Assembly (NCBI GenBank): GCA_017517815.1
Contig: JAFWYA010000014.1
Location: 75,184 to 139,183 of the forward strand
Reading direction: 5' to 3'
Length of the DNA stretch: 64,000 bases
DNA from: Clostridia bacterium
GTDB taxonomy: Bacteria; Bacillota_A; Clostridia; Christensenellales; Aristaeellaceae
Below, piece after piece: positions 48,481-58,668 of the stretch. Position numbers and translations under genes: made by a program. Each line of letters opens with the position of its first letter. Within the stretch, counting starts at the first letter, position 1. The notes below the pieces were generated by a model that saw only the letters and a list, made by a program, of their open reading frames with translations, made no database searches and was not told the DNA's origin.

Positions 48481-48514
48481 TATCGTGTTAGCGCACTAAA
48501 GCGATAACACGATA
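48481..48514 (+). promoter_or_regulatory. Operator-like inverted repeat at the ABC transporter promoter
   Basis: TATCGTGTTA (48481-48490) and TAACACGATA (48505-48514) are perfect reverse complements, with an inner CGC/GCG pair. A nested near-palindrome TTAGCGCACTAA lies at 48488-48499. The site starts two bases after the -10 and covers the transcription start, as expected of a repressor operator. Confidence 0.65.
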
Positions 48515-48544
48515 AGAAACAAAAATTTTTAGGAGGAAACAACA

Positions 48545-49345
48545 ATGATGAAGAAACTGTTCGCCGCTGTACTGGTACTGATGATGATGGTGTGCGGTTT
48601 CGCTCATGCTGAAGATAATTCCGTGCAGGCCATCCTTGACAAGGGCACCTTTATCCTCGGCCTGGACGACAGCTTCCCCCCCATGGGCTTCCGTGATGAA
48701 AACAACGAGATCGTCGGCTTCGACATCGACGTGGCCAAGGCCGTCGCCGCCAAGCTGGGCGTGGAATTCGTGGCGCAGCCCATCGCCTGGGACGCCAAGG
48801 AACTGGAACTGAACTCCGGCAACATCGACTGCATCTGGAACGGCATGTCCATCACCCCCGAGCGTGAGGCTTCCATGGCCATGAGCTTCCCCTACCTGAA
48901 CAACCAGATGGTGTTCTACGTCAAGGCCGACAGCGGCATCAAGGCTGCCGAGGATCTGGCTGGCAAGAGCGTTGCCGTGCAGAACGGCTCCTACGCTGAA
49001 GAGCTGCTCAACGGCGACTTCGCCGACATGGCCGCCACCTTCTCCGAGGTTCTGGGCTACGACGAGTACCTCACCGCTCTGATGGACCTGCAGACCGGCG
49101 GCTGCGACGCGGTGCTTGTCGACCTGGTGGTTGGCGAATACAAGGTCAGCGGCATGGGCGCTACCGACCTGGTTGCCGGCTTTGCTCTGGCTGACGACAA
49201 CTACGGCATCGGCTTCCGCAAGGACGATGTGGCTCTGCGCGACAAGGTGCAGGAACTGCTCATCGAAATGAAGGCCGACGGCAGCCTGGCTGAGATCTGC
49301 AAGAAGTGGTTCACCGACGACATCACCGTCGTGCCCGCCAAGTAA
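48545..49345 (+). CDS. Amino acid ABC transporter substrate-binding protein
   Basis: A 266-residue family-3 solute-binding protein, the extracytoplasmic receptor of a polar amino acid importer. It has a signal peptide (MMKKLFAAVLVLMMMVCGFAHA) and family segments LDDSFPPMGFRDENNEIVGFDIDVAKAVA and WDAKELELNSGNIDCIWNGM. Most Gram-positive receptors are lipoproteins; here the only Cys near the cleavage region (MMMVCGFA) does not fit a normal lipobox, so release or another anchoring is possible. AGGAGG precedes the ATG pair at 48545/48548. A strong hairpin follows the gene, which may stabilise its mRNA. Confidence 0.92.
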   Translation: MMKKLFAAVLVLMMMVCGFAHAEDNSVQAILDKGTFILGLDDSFPPMGFRDENNEIVGFDIDVAKAVAAKLGVEFVAQPIAWDAKELELNSGNIDCIWNGMSITPEREASMAMSFPYLNNQMVFYVKADSGIKAAEDLAGKSVAVQNGSYAEELLNGDFADMAATFSEVLGYDEYLTALMDLQTGGCDAVLVDLVVGEYKVSGMGATDLVAGFALADDNYGIGFRKDDVALRDKVQELLIEMKADGSLAEICKKWFTDDITVVPAK

Positions 49346-49365
49346 GCAAAGGATAGCAACATAAC

Positions 49366-49391
49366 GCCGGGGGTCAGTTTTGACCCCCGGC
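49366..49391 (+). terminator. Intercistronic hairpin after the binding-protein gene
   Basis: GCCGGGGGTCA pairs with TGACCCCCGGC around a GTTT loop (11 bp). There is no T run, so it is more likely a partial terminator or an mRNA-stabilising stem that raises binding-protein output over the permease. Confidence 0.65.
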
Positions 49392-49423
49392 TCGTTTGGC
49401 GCTATGAGAAAGGAAAACCCCAC

Positions 49424-50092
49424 ATGACCATCAAGTTCTTCAACAACCCTGAAAAGCTGTGGAAGCTGGTAACCCTCATGATCGACGGCGCCGGCACCAC
49501 GCTGAGCATCTTCTTCCTCACGCTGCTTCTCAGCGTGCCGCTTGGTATGCTGGTGGCGCTTGGCCGCATGAGCAAAAAAAGCGTGATCCGCGGCCCCATC
49601 AGCCTTTACATCTACATTATGCGCTCTACCCCGCTGATGCTGCAGATCATGTTCATCTATTTCCTGCTGCCCATGATCCTGCCCTTCCGCGTGGACCGTT
49701 TCTGGGCGGTCATCTTCTCCTTTGTCATCAACTACGCCGCTTATTTTGCCGAAATCTTCCGTTCCGGCATCCAGTCCATCCCGCAGGGCCAGTACGAGGC
49801 CGCGAAGGTGCTGGGCTATACCAAAATGCAGACCTTCTTCCGCATCATTCTGCCGCAGGTCGTCAAGCGCGTGCTGCTGCCTGTATGCAACGAGATCATC
49901 ACCCTCATCAAGGATACCGCGCTTGCCTCCACCGTGGCCGTGGTCGACCTGATGACCGTTGCCAAAAAGCAGGTTTCTTCGTCGTCTTCCATCGAGCCGT
50001 ACCTGGTGGCCATCATCATGTACCTCATTTTGAACGGCGTGGCCGAACAGCTGTGCAAGCTGGCTGAAAAGAAAATGGACTACTACCGCTAA
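49424..50092 (+). CDS. Amino acid ABC transporter permease
   Basis: A 222-residue inner-membrane permease of the His/Glu/Gln (HisM/GlnP) type. It has a first helix in [21 protein letters not shown], then [21 protein letters not shown] and the EAA loop [21 protein letters not shown], which contacts the ATPase. It forms a homodimer or heterodimer channel driven by the ATPase encoded next. GAAAGGA precedes the ATG. Only one permease gene is present, so a homodimer is likely. Confidence 0.93.
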   Translation: MTIKFFNNPEKLWKLVTLMIDGAGTTLSIFFLTLLLSVPLGMLVALGRMSKKSVIRGPISLYIYIMRSTPLMLQIMFIYFLLPMILPFRVDRFWAVIFSFVINYAAYFAEIFRSGIQSIPQGQYEAAKVLGYTKMQTFFRIILPQVVKRVLLPVCNEIITLIKDTALASTVAVVDLMTVAKKQVSSSSSIEPYLVAIIMYLILNGVAEQLCKLAEKKMDYYR

Positions 50093-50111
50093 GAAAGGAG
50101 ATTTCCCCCGC

Positions 50112-50855
<744 letters not shown>

Positions 50856-50863
50856 GTGTGTGC

Positions 50864-50901
50864 GAGAGGGGCGCTTCTTTTGCAAAAGAAGCGCCCCTCT
50901 C
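50864..50901. terminator. 38-bp perfect palindrome after the ABC transporter operon
   Basis: 18-base arms (50864-50881 and 50884-50901) around GC form an uninterrupted palindrome starting GAGAGGGGCGCTTC. No T run follows the stem, although the A/T part lies in the middle. It could end transcription, or be a cruciform or protein site. Confidence 0.6.
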
Positions 50902-50930
50902 ACGCTGTTCCCGAAGAAAACGGCTTTGGA

Positions 50931-50959
50931 TTGACTTTTACATCCAGCGAAGGTATCAT
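50931..50959 (+). promoter_or_regulatory. Promoter of the amino acid kinase operon
   Basis: TTGACT (50931-50936), 17-base spacer and TATCAT (50954-50959). Confidence 0.78.
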
Positions 50960-50992
50960 TAGCTTATTCCTTGCGAAAGAAGGCTTTTTTCC

Positions 50993-51829
50993 ATGAATGA
51001 GATTGATCTTGTGGTGAAAATCGGCAGCATGGCGCTCATCCAGAAGGCCGAAAACGAGATTGACTACAATATTTTTCAGCGTCTGGGCGGCGACCTGCGC
51101 CCCGGCATGATTCTTGTTACCAGCGGCGCGGCGGAGATCGGCCGTCTGGACTACATGCACCGCGCCGGTCACGAGCTGGGCGGCATCACCGAGGAGGACA
51201 AGGCCGACTACGCCGCGCAGGGCCAGACCATCCTGATGAACACCTACCGCCAGTTTGTGCGGCCTGAACACGGCATTCGTCAGGTGCTGGTGGAGCACAA
51301 CCATTTTAACGATCCCCTGCGCCGCGAGCACATCCGCCGTCTGCTCACCCGCGCTGCCGGGCAGGGCGTGATACCCATCATCAACTACAACGACCCCGTC
51401 AGCGACGAGGAAGTGCGCAAGATGGAGCTGGCCAGCCGCCGCGCCGAGGGCGCAGAGGTGGTTGAATGCGTTGACAACGACGAGACCGCTGAAGTGGTTG
51501 CCAGTCTGGTGGGCGCGAAGAACCTGATTCTGCTCACCTCCACCGAGGGCATTTACCTTGACCGCGACGATCCCTCCACGCTGGTGAAGCTGGTGAGCGG
51601 TTCCACGCTTGCGGAGGTGCGCACCAAAGTCAGCGAGCTCATGGGCCACTGCAGCGGCGCCAGCCGCAAGGGCGCAAACGGCGCGCGCGCCAAGCTGGCC
51701 TTTGCCCTGCGCGCTGTGGAGCACGGCACCAACGTGATCATCGGCCATGCGCGCTACCACATTGCCGACCTGCTGGCCGGCCGCGTGCCCTGCACCCGTC
51801 TGGGCGTGAATGTGGAGGAAAACGCATGA
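50993..51829 (+). CDS. Amino acid kinase family protein (glutamate 5-kinase-like, no PUA domain)
   Basis: A 278-residue kinase with the glutamate-5-kinase-like start LVVKIGSMALIQ, the LVTSGAAEIGRLDY loop, the substrate segment PIINYNDPVSDEE, DNDETAEVVASLVGA and the C-terminal GASRKGANGARAKLAFAL. Glutamate 5-kinase makes the first intermediate of proline synthesis. The usual C-terminal PUA domain is absent and no proA lies nearby, so a different acid substrate is possible. AAGAAGG precedes the ATG. It overlaps the next gene by 4 bases and leads a three-gene operon. Confidence 0.82.
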   Translation: MNEIDLVVKIGSMALIQKAENEIDYNIFQRLGGDLRPGMILVTSGAAEIGRLDYMHRAGHELGGITEEDKADYAAQGQTILMNTYRQFVRPEHGIRQVLVEHNHFNDPLRREHIRRLLTRAAGQGVIPIINYNDPVSDEEVRKMELASRRAEGAEVVECVDNDETAEVVASLVGAKNLILLTSTEGIYLDRDDPSTLVKLVSGSTLAEVRTKVSELMGHCSGASRKGANGARAKLAFALRAVEHGTNVIIGHARYHIADLLAGRVPCTRLGVNVEENA

Positions 51830-52272
51830 GTCAGGCCATGTGGACGGCTGCGACCGTCATCGCCGTGCTGGGGGTCGTGCTGTTTGGCATGATCCTGCTG
51901 AAGCTGCATAAACAGATAAAGAAGCAGGACGAAACGTATCAGCCCCTGCAGCTGCGTTTTCGCTACGCCGCATCCGACGCGTATGACGCCCCTGCCGACC
52001 GCCGTTTCAGCTGGCTGTTTGCGCTCATGCTGTTTTACGCAGCGCTGGCCATGGCGGTGGTGGAGCACAATGCGGCGGCTGCCGCATGGCTGCGGCATGC
52101 CATGTACGCTTTCACCGGGCTTGCATGTTTTGCAGGCCTTGCGGAAACACTGCTTCTGCTGGCCCGCAAAGCAAAGGCTGCATCCGCATGCGGGCTGATC
52201 AAGTGGGGCTTCTTCGCCCTGTGGACGGCATGCATGTTCCTGGGGCTGTTCCTCAGGGGCTGGGCTCTGTAA
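51826..52272 (+). CDS. Membrane protein of unknown function
   Basis: A 148-residue protein I do not recognise. It has four hydrophobic helices: residues 5-25, and three after a charged loop (KLHKQIKKQDETYQPLQLRFRYAASDAYDAPADRR). Its start overlaps the kinase stop (ATGA) and the next gene follows after 16 bases, so it is clearly co-translated with the kinase and the left-handed-helix protein. No catalytic motif is visible. Confidence 0.75.
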   Translation: MSQAMWTAATVIAVLGVVLFGMILLKLHKQIKKQDETYQPLQLRFRYAASDAYDAPADRRFSWLFALMLFYAALAMAVVEHNAAAAAWLRHAMYAFTGLACFAGLAETLLLLARKAKAASACGLIKWGFFALWTACMFLGLFLRGWAL

Positions 52273-52288
52273 GCAAGGAGGTTTCGAC

Positions 52289-52948
52289 ATGTACCGCATC
52301 GCTGATCTGTACGATTTAACTCACACGCAGGCGGCGGATTATCTGCGCCGGTTTGAGTACCCCTGGCAGGCGCTTGCAGGCGTCAACCAGCTGATCCTCG
52401 ATCTGGGTGCACAGCTGGGCGACGATTACTGCGAGGTTTCGCCTCAGGTGTGGGTGCATCAAACGGCACAGGTCGCGCCTTCGGCTCATCTTGGCGCGCC
52501 GTGCATCATCGGACCTGAGACCGAGGTGCGCCACTGCGCGTTCATCCGCGGTGCGGCGCTGGTGGGCGCGGGCTGCGTGGTGGGCAACAGCGTGGAACTG
52601 AAAAACGTGATCCTGTTTGACAAGGTACAGGTGCCCCACTTCAACTATGTGGGCGACAGCATTCTGGGGTACAAATCGCACATGGGCGCGGGAGCGGTGA
52701 CGTCCAACGTCAAAAGCGATAAAACCCCCATCGCTGTACGCTGTGGGAACGAAACCATCGAAACCGGGCGCACCAAAATGGGCGCGATGCTGGGCGACCG
52801 TGTGGAAGTGGGCTGCAACAGCGTATTAAACCCCGGCACCATCATCGGGCGGGATTCGAATGTATATCCCCTCTCGTGCGTGCGCGGCACAGTGCCTGAA
52901 CGCTGCATTTACAAAACCGGCGGCGTGATCGTGGAAAAAAGAGCATAA
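52289..52948 (+). CDS. Left-handed beta-helix acyltransferase/GlmU-C-like protein
   Basis: A 219-residue cytoplasmic protein. After an ~40-residue N-terminal helical part come hexapeptide repeats (VWVHQTAQVAPSAHLG, CIIGPETEVRHCAFIRGAAL, VGAGCVVGNSVELKN) and the GlmU-like segment FDKVQVPHFNYVGDSILG with HMGAGAVTSNVKSD. The layout resembles the acetyltransferase half of sugar-nucleotide pyrophosphorylases, without the uridylyltransferase half. It probably transfers an acyl group to a sugar or amino sugar. AAGGAGG precedes the ATG. It ends the kinase operon at a terminator. Confidence 0.8.
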   Translation: MYRIADLYDLTHTQAADYLRRFEYPWQALAGVNQLILDLGAQLGDDYCEVSPQVWVHQTAQVAPSAHLGAPCIIGPETEVRHCAFIRGAALVGAGCVVGNSVELKNVILFDKVQVPHFNYVGDSILGYKSHMGAGAVTSNVKSDKTPIAVRCGNETIETGRTKMGAMLGDRVEVGCNSVLNPGTIIGRDSNVYPLSCVRGTVPERCIYKTGGVIVEKRA

Positions 52949-52953
52949 AAGAA

Positions 52954-52994
52954 CACCGGCTGGTTTACTGTGACCAGCCGGTGATTTGTTTTTA
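52954..52994. terminator. Terminator between the beta-helix gene and the aminopeptidase
   Basis: CACCGGCTGGT (52954-52964) pairs with ACCAGCCGGTG (52973-52983), followed by a T-rich tail on the plus strand; it can also serve the convergent aminopeptidase. Confidence 0.85.
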
Positions 52995-52997
52995 TGT

Positions 52998-54221
52998 TCA
53001 GATCGCCCAGTTGCCGTTGCGGAACACAGGCACCACGTTGCCGTCCTTATCGATGGCGTCGATCTCCATGTCCTCGGTGCCGATCATGAAGTCCACATGG
53101 ATCATGCTCTCGTTGATGCCCATTTCATGACATTCTTCCAGAGAGTAATTGCCATAGTCCTTAATGCTGTCGATGAAGCCGCGGCCCAGCGCCAGGTGGC
53201 AGGCGGCGTTTTCATCAAACAGGGTGTTGTAGAACAGGATGCCGCTGTTGCGGATGGGGCTGTCGTAGGGCACGAGCGCGCACTCGCCAAGATAGGCCGC
53301 GCCCTCGTCCATGCCCACCATCTGGCGCAGCAGCTCCTCGCCCTTTTCAGCCTTTACTTCCACCACCTTGCCGCCTTCAAAGCGCACGCTGAAGTTTTCG
53401 ATCAGCTGGCCCTCGTAGCTCAGCGGCATGCTGGCATACACAATGCCCTCGGCCTTGCCGCGCATGGGCGAGATGAACACTTCCTCGCTGGGGATGTTGG
53501 GGTTGAAGAAATGGCCGGTCAGGCTGGTTTCGCCGCCGCCGCGCCACTCGGCCTGCGGAATCATGCCAACGCTGAAGTCGGTGCCGTTGCCGGCGCGGTA
53601 GCGCAGCTCCTTCACACCCAGATCGTTGAGATATTTGCACTTGGCCTCCAGATCGGCGTTATGGTCGCGCCAGGCCTGCATGGGGTCGTCGGTCACGCGG
53701 GAGCACTGCAGAATGACCTCCCACAGTTTTTCCACAGCACGGGCGGGGCTTACATCCGGGAACACCTTTTTGGCCCAGGCCTTACCCGGCACAGCGGCAA
53801 TGCACCACTGGTACCTGCCCTCCATCTGGTCGCGGTAGGGCTTGAGCACCTTATAGCGGCCCTGACGGCCCTTGGCCATCTTTTGGATGTTCACACCCTT
53901 GAGGCCATCGGGATCCTCGCTGTCCAGATAGATGCGGCAGGGCAGCACGTCGATATAGTGCTGGAACTTTTCCTCTTCCCACTTTTCCACGTGGCCGAGG
54001 GTTTTTACGCTCTGGTGGCGTACATGCAGCTTTTCAAGCGGCTGGTACTCCCAGTCCACGATCACCTTGCCCGCGCCCGCGCGGTAGCATTCCTCCACCA
54101 GCATCTTTACAAACTCAGGCTGATCCAGCCCGGCCAGGATCATGACCTCCTGCCCTTTTTCGATATTTACGCCGGTACGGGCGATGAGCTTGGCGTAGCT
54201 GCGCAGAATGGTTTTTTTCAT
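52998..54221 (-). CDS. M29 family metallo-aminopeptidase
   Basis: A 407-residue cytoplasmic aminopeptidase of the AmpS/PepS/aminopeptidase T type. Recognisable segments are AKLIARTGVNIEKGQEVMI, LRYRAGNGTDFSVGM, FNPNIPSEEVFISPMRGKAEG, YLGECALVPYDSPI and NESMIHVDFMIG, which contain the Glu, His and Asp ligands of the metal site typical of M29. It removes N-terminal residues from peptides. GGGAGG precedes the ATG. The gene diverges from guaB and appears monocistronic. Confidence 0.92.
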   Translation of the reverse strand: MKKTILRSYAKLIARTGVNIEKGQEVMILAGLDQPEFVKMLVEECYRAGAGKVIVDWEYQPLEKLHVRHQSVKTLGHVEKWEEEKFQHYIDVLPCRIYLDSEDPDGLKGVNIQKMAKGRQGRYKVLKPYRDQMEGRYQWCIAAVPGKAWAKKVFPDVSPARAVEKLWEVILQCSRVTDDPMQAWRDHNADLEAKCKYLNDLGVKELRYRAGNGTDFSVGMIPQAEWRGGGETSLTGHFFNPNIPSEEVFISPMRGKAEGIVYASMPLSYEGQLIENFSVRFEGGKVVEVKAEKGEELLRQMVGMDEGAAYLGECALVPYDSPIRNSGILFYNTLFDENAACHLALGRGFIDSIKDYGNYSLEECHEMGINESMIHVDFMIGTEDMEIDAIDKDGNVVPVFRNGNWAI

Positions 54222-54262
54222 TGTTTTTCCCTCCCGAAAATTGCCTTTTCAGGCATAGAACG

Positions 54263-54268
54263 ATTATA
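54263..54268 (-). promoter_or_regulatory. -10 element of the M29 aminopeptidase
   Basis: On the minus strand a perfect TATAAT, about 42 bases before the start codon; the -35 is weak. Confidence 0.5.
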
Positions 54269-54307
54269 ATGGATTCAGAATGGAATGTATACAGAAATTT
54301 CAGATAA

Positions 54308-55855
<1,548 letters not shown>

Positions 55856-55877
55856 GCGCGGTGCGCTTAACCCCGGA

Positions 55878-55910
55878 CTGCCGCCCCTTTTGGGGCGGCA
55901 GATCTTTTTT
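55878..55910 (+). terminator. Intrinsic terminator of guaB
   Basis: CTGCCGCCCC (55878-55887) pairs with GGGGCGGCAG (55892-55901), followed by ATC and six T residues. Confidence 0.9.
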
Positions 55911-55911
55911 G

Positions 55912-56397
55912 GTTTGGGGCTACTGCTCAGACCGCCGCTCCCCGCACCTGCGGTGGGCGAATGTAGCGGTACAGGTGCTCCGCGCAGCGGGGTCGCGGCT
56001 CGCTTAGCTTCATTTGTTCCTTGCCCAACCCGCCTCAAAGGTAAAGACCCCTTGCTGGGGTCCGGGGCTTTGCCCCGGCGAAGGAGGGGGTAAGGGAGTC
56101 CAGAGGGGGTGGGGGAACCTCGACGTTCCCCCTCCTCCTCTGGCCCGAGCGGAGCGGAAGAGAATCCTAAGCGCAGCTTAGAAAAATCAACGGGCTGAGG
56201 CAACTTGCCTCACAAAGCGGCGCGTCAGCTGCCGCCGTCAGTAACTAAGCCGCTTGGCTTGGCCCATAGGTACAATCCCTCAGTCAGCTTCGCTGACACC
56301 TCCCCCTGTAACACTTGCAAATCCTCCCATTCCCGGGAATCTCCCCCGCCCTCCCGTCGTTTCATTGGTATCACCCTTCTGAAAGGAGCTACCAAAG
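55912..56397. repeat. Hairpin-rich non-coding intergenic segment
   Basis: Nearly 500 bases without a credible gene but with at least five stem-loops: 56046-56062 (GACCCC/GGGGTC), 56062-56078 (CCGGGGC/GCCCCGG), a 44-base imperfect hairpin 56100-56143 with two stem sections, 56167-56181 (CTAAGC/GCTTAG) and 56283-56297 (GTCAGC/GCTGAC). The run of clustered palindromes and phrases such as GTCAGCTTCGCTGAC looks like the interspersed intergenic repeats seen in gut Clostridia. A long minus-strand open frame across it reads as low-complexity and is not a gene. Confidence 0.6.
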
Positions 56398-57912
56398 ATG
56401 CGAAAAATCATCCTGTTTTCCCTGCTGCTCGCCCTCGCTGTGACAGGCGCAGCCGCCCACCCCTCCTACCTGATGACCAAGGAAGAAATGACTGCTATCT
56501 GGCAGGAGAGCTTCGACCGTATGCAAACCACGGGCGCAATCAACCTCAAAACCATGGATGACCTGCCCGCCTTCGAAGAGGAGTATACCGCCAATACCGG
56601 CCGCGAACGCAAGGATGACCTCGTGTTCAGCTCGCTGCCCATGGAGGGCGATATGCCCTATGACGAGGCGCTGGCCTACGCAAGAAAGCTCATCCTCGAC
56701 AAGTTTGGCACGCCTGAAGAAGAGCTGGACGCCATGGGCGTGTATCCGCGGCTGATCGACCATATTTACCGCGATCATGAAAGCGAATGGGAGTTCTACT
56801 TTACGCCCCGTACCCATACCGATATCGAACTCGATCATGACTACGAGGGTCAGGGCGAATATCGTGTCACCTTCGGCGCGCAGACCGGCACGGTGGAATA
56901 CGTCAACTGGTACATCGACCAGTTCTTCCCCGATTACGCCCAGCGCACCTGGGACGTAGGCTATCAGCAGTATGTGTATGACCGTGCTGGACGGCAGGAT
57001 TTCTTTACCCAGCCGGTCGAAAAGCAGGCGCATTTCATCACCCTGTTTGAACAGGCCGGGTTTGATACCTCCGCCCTCAAACGCACCGATGAAGAACTGC
57101 TGCAGCTGCTGGAGCTGGATCTGCTGTTCAGCGAGCCGGAGGAGAATCTGCTCAGCTCGGACGATGCGCTTGTGCAGACCGCACTGACCGCGCTGGAAAA
57201 ACACACCGGCTTGACCAGAGAGTTTTTGCAGAAGTACAGCTTCTGCGCGCTGTATTCGCCCATGCAGCGCGAAACCACTGATATCTGCATTGCGTATAAC
57301 TATAACGATGAGTCCAACAAGTACAAAACCGGCGAACTGAACCACTATAACGGCCTGCTGTACAGCTATGCCATCCGCATCGGCATCTATATGGTGTGCA
57401 TCGACCCCGCTACCGGCGAGGCGGTGCGCGTGGCGCATCTGCCGCGCGAAACTGCGGGCGACGCGCCCGAAGGCGATCTGCTGCTGCAGCGCGCCGACTG
57501 GACGGCAGCGGATGCGGCTGAATTTGATGACGCCTTCACCCGCCTGACAGCCCTTGTTGCACCCATGCTGGACACCGATCAGCCCGACGTGCCTGCGCTG
57601 CATGTAGCGGCGGATACCTTCATGCGCTCCATCGGCGGCGATGAAAAGCTGTACTCCGCGCGCGGCGAGCAGCCCACCGACATCGGCCTGACGGAGGCTG
57701 CGCGCATCATGAGCGAGGCCGTCTGTCAGGTCACCGGCCTCACTGCGGACGAACTGGCCGCGGCCTATACCTGCGAAGCCTATTATTCACTGGACGGCAC
57801 CTATCAGGCCTATTATTTCACGCCCGATCTGACAAAAGCGGGCTACTTTGCCTGCGTCGACGCCGAAACCGGCGAGCTGCTCATGTGTGAGGAATCGCAG
57901 GGAAACGGTTAA
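56398..57912 (+). CDS. Large secreted protein of unknown function
   Basis: A 504-residue protein that I do not recognise. A signal peptide (MRKIILFSLLLALAVTGAAA) is followed by an acidic, soluble chain with no further membrane helix. Two related-looking parts contain a 'Y-x-F-P-D-x-G' type ending (REWEFYFTPRTHTD-like at about 120 and TYQAYYFTPDLTKAGYFACVDAETGEL near the C-terminus), recalling PepSY-like folds in which the C-terminal strand reads DAETGEL. GAAAGGAG lies 8 bases before the ATG. It stands alone after the hairpin-rich segment. An exported inhibitor or binding protein is possible; the function is not assigned. Confidence 0.7.
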   Translation: MRKIILFSLLLALAVTGAAAHPSYLMTKEEMTAIWQESFDRMQTTGAINLKTMDDLPAFEEEYTANTGRERKDDLVFSSLPMEGDMPYDEALAYARKLILDKFGTPEEELDAMGVYPRLIDHIYRDHESEWEFYFTPRTHTDIELDHDYEGQGEYRVTFGAQTGTVEYVNWYIDQFFPDYAQRTWDVGYQQYVYDRAGRQDFFTQPVEKQAHFITLFEQAGFDTSALKRTDEELLQLLELDLLFSEPEENLLSSDDALVQTALTALEKHTGLTREFLQKYSFCALYSPMQRETTDICIAYNYNDESNKYKTGELNHYNGLLYSYAIRIGIYMVCIDPATGEAVRVAHLPRETAGDAPEGDLLLQRADWTAADAAEFDDAFTRLTALVAPMLDTDQPDVPALHVAADTFMRSIGGDEKLYSARGEQPTDIGLTEAARIMSEAVCQVTGLTADELAAAYTCEAYYSLDGTYQAYYFTPDLTKAGYFACVDAETGELLMCEESQGNG

Positions 57913-57977
57913 CAGCGTATCCAAAAACAGCCCCGTCTCTTTTCGAGTTGTTTTGTCAAGGGTGTTTTATCTTTTTT

Positions 57978-58106
57978 TCAAAGAGTGAGCAAAGACAAAG
58001 TACGCTCGAATGGATGGTTTAGAACAAGAACATCCAGCGTGGTAAGGTCAGGATCGTCGATGCCTTCCCACATGGAGTATACATAGATGGTCAGCGTCTT
58101 CGGCAT
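57978..58106 (-). CDS. Possible 42-residue peptide or gene remnant
   Basis: The frame from the ATG at 58106 reads MPKTLTIYVYSMWEGIDD and continues with DLTTLDVLVLNHPFERT before a stop. The residue mix looks protein-like, but there is no convincing ribosome-binding site and I do not recognise it. It may be the end of a decayed gene. Treat as uncertain. Confidence 0.25.
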   Translation of the reverse strand: MPKTLTIYVYSMWEGIDDPDLTTLDVLVLNHPFERTLSLLTL

Positions 58107-58190
58107 TGTACCCGTCCCAAGGAACGGGTGCGTGAAACTGGTACTACCGTGCGGGGAGGATTCACAAGAAACAATTCTTCTTCGATGAGC

Positions 58191-58223
58191 AAACGAGCAT
58201 CCGGCGTTTGGATGCTCGTTTTC
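58191..58223 (+). terminator. Orphan intrinsic terminator
   Basis: ACGAGCATCC (58193-58202) pairs with GGATGCTCGT (58210-58219), followed by a short T run; A residues precede it. It may serve the minus-strand gene at 58259-58489. Confidence 0.75.
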
Positions 58224-58258
58224 ATATAGATTAGTCTGCTCGACGAATTGGCATCAGT

Positions 58259-58489
58259 TTACTTCTCTTTACAAAACAACTCAACCGCCATTAGGATCAA
58301 GCCAAGCACAATAAACACAACAGAAATGACAAACAGACAAGCTAAATCCATCTCAATAACAGTTGACCATAATCTACCGAGTTTGGTGTCCCAAGAGGTA
58401 ACGAGATTGCTTCCTGCAAGAAAAACAATCGCTAACGCCCATATGCTGCCTATGAGTGAGATGAACCCACCTATCAATGCTCTTTTCAT
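58259..58489 (-). CDS. Small two-helix membrane protein
   Basis: A 76-residue protein with two hydrophobic helices (MKRALIGGFISLIGSIWALAI and VISVVFIVLGLILMAVELF) joined by a polar loop (SNLVTSWDTKLGRLWSTVIEM). I recognise similar short membrane proteins from gut Firmicutes, but no function is known. GAGGAGTG lies 6-7 bases before the ATG at 58489. Codon use is AT-rich relative to genes left of 56 kb, in keeping with the accessory character of this end. Confidence 0.75.
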   Translation of the reverse strand: MKRALIGGFISLIGSIWALAIVFLAGSNLVTSWDTKLGRLWSTVIEMDLACLFVISVVFIVLGLILMAVELFCKEK

Positions 58490-58531
58490 ACAATCACACT
58501 CCTCATCAAATTCAGGTTTATAGTGTTCAAA

Positions 58532-58665
58532 CTATTCAACCATAGTACCAATATAGAGCGTATCTGATGTTTTCCCAGTTGCAACCAGTTGTTTTGTGTC
58601 CGTCAGAAAGAAATTCGTATATACAGCATTGACCAGCACTTCGATAACGAAAATGTCTTTTCCAT
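58532..58665 (-). pseudogene. Probable frameshifted small gene (44-residue peptide)
   Basis: An ATG at 58665 with a perfect AGGAGG upstream reads only 20 codons. If one extra A is added to the four-A run in the third codon, the frame becomes MEKDIFVIEVLVNAVYTNFF and continues TDTKQLVATGKTSDTLYIGTMVE to a TAG at 58532-58534. The reconstructed peptide is protein-like throughout, whereas the native frame is not. Either one base was lost (decay, phase variation) or the assembly has an indel. I do not recognise the product. Confidence 0.5.
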
Positions 58666-58668
58666 AAG

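Larger units (their letters stand above)
57913..58258. other. Intergenic region with possible gene remnants
   Basis: About 345 bases, AT-richer than the left part of the window. It contains one weak 42-codon minus-strand frame (57978-58106), a small hairpin ACCCGT/ACGGGT near 58109-58129 and a good terminator at 58191-58223 that has no obvious gene on its upstream side. This suggests the tail of a lost gene. Confidence 0.45.
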
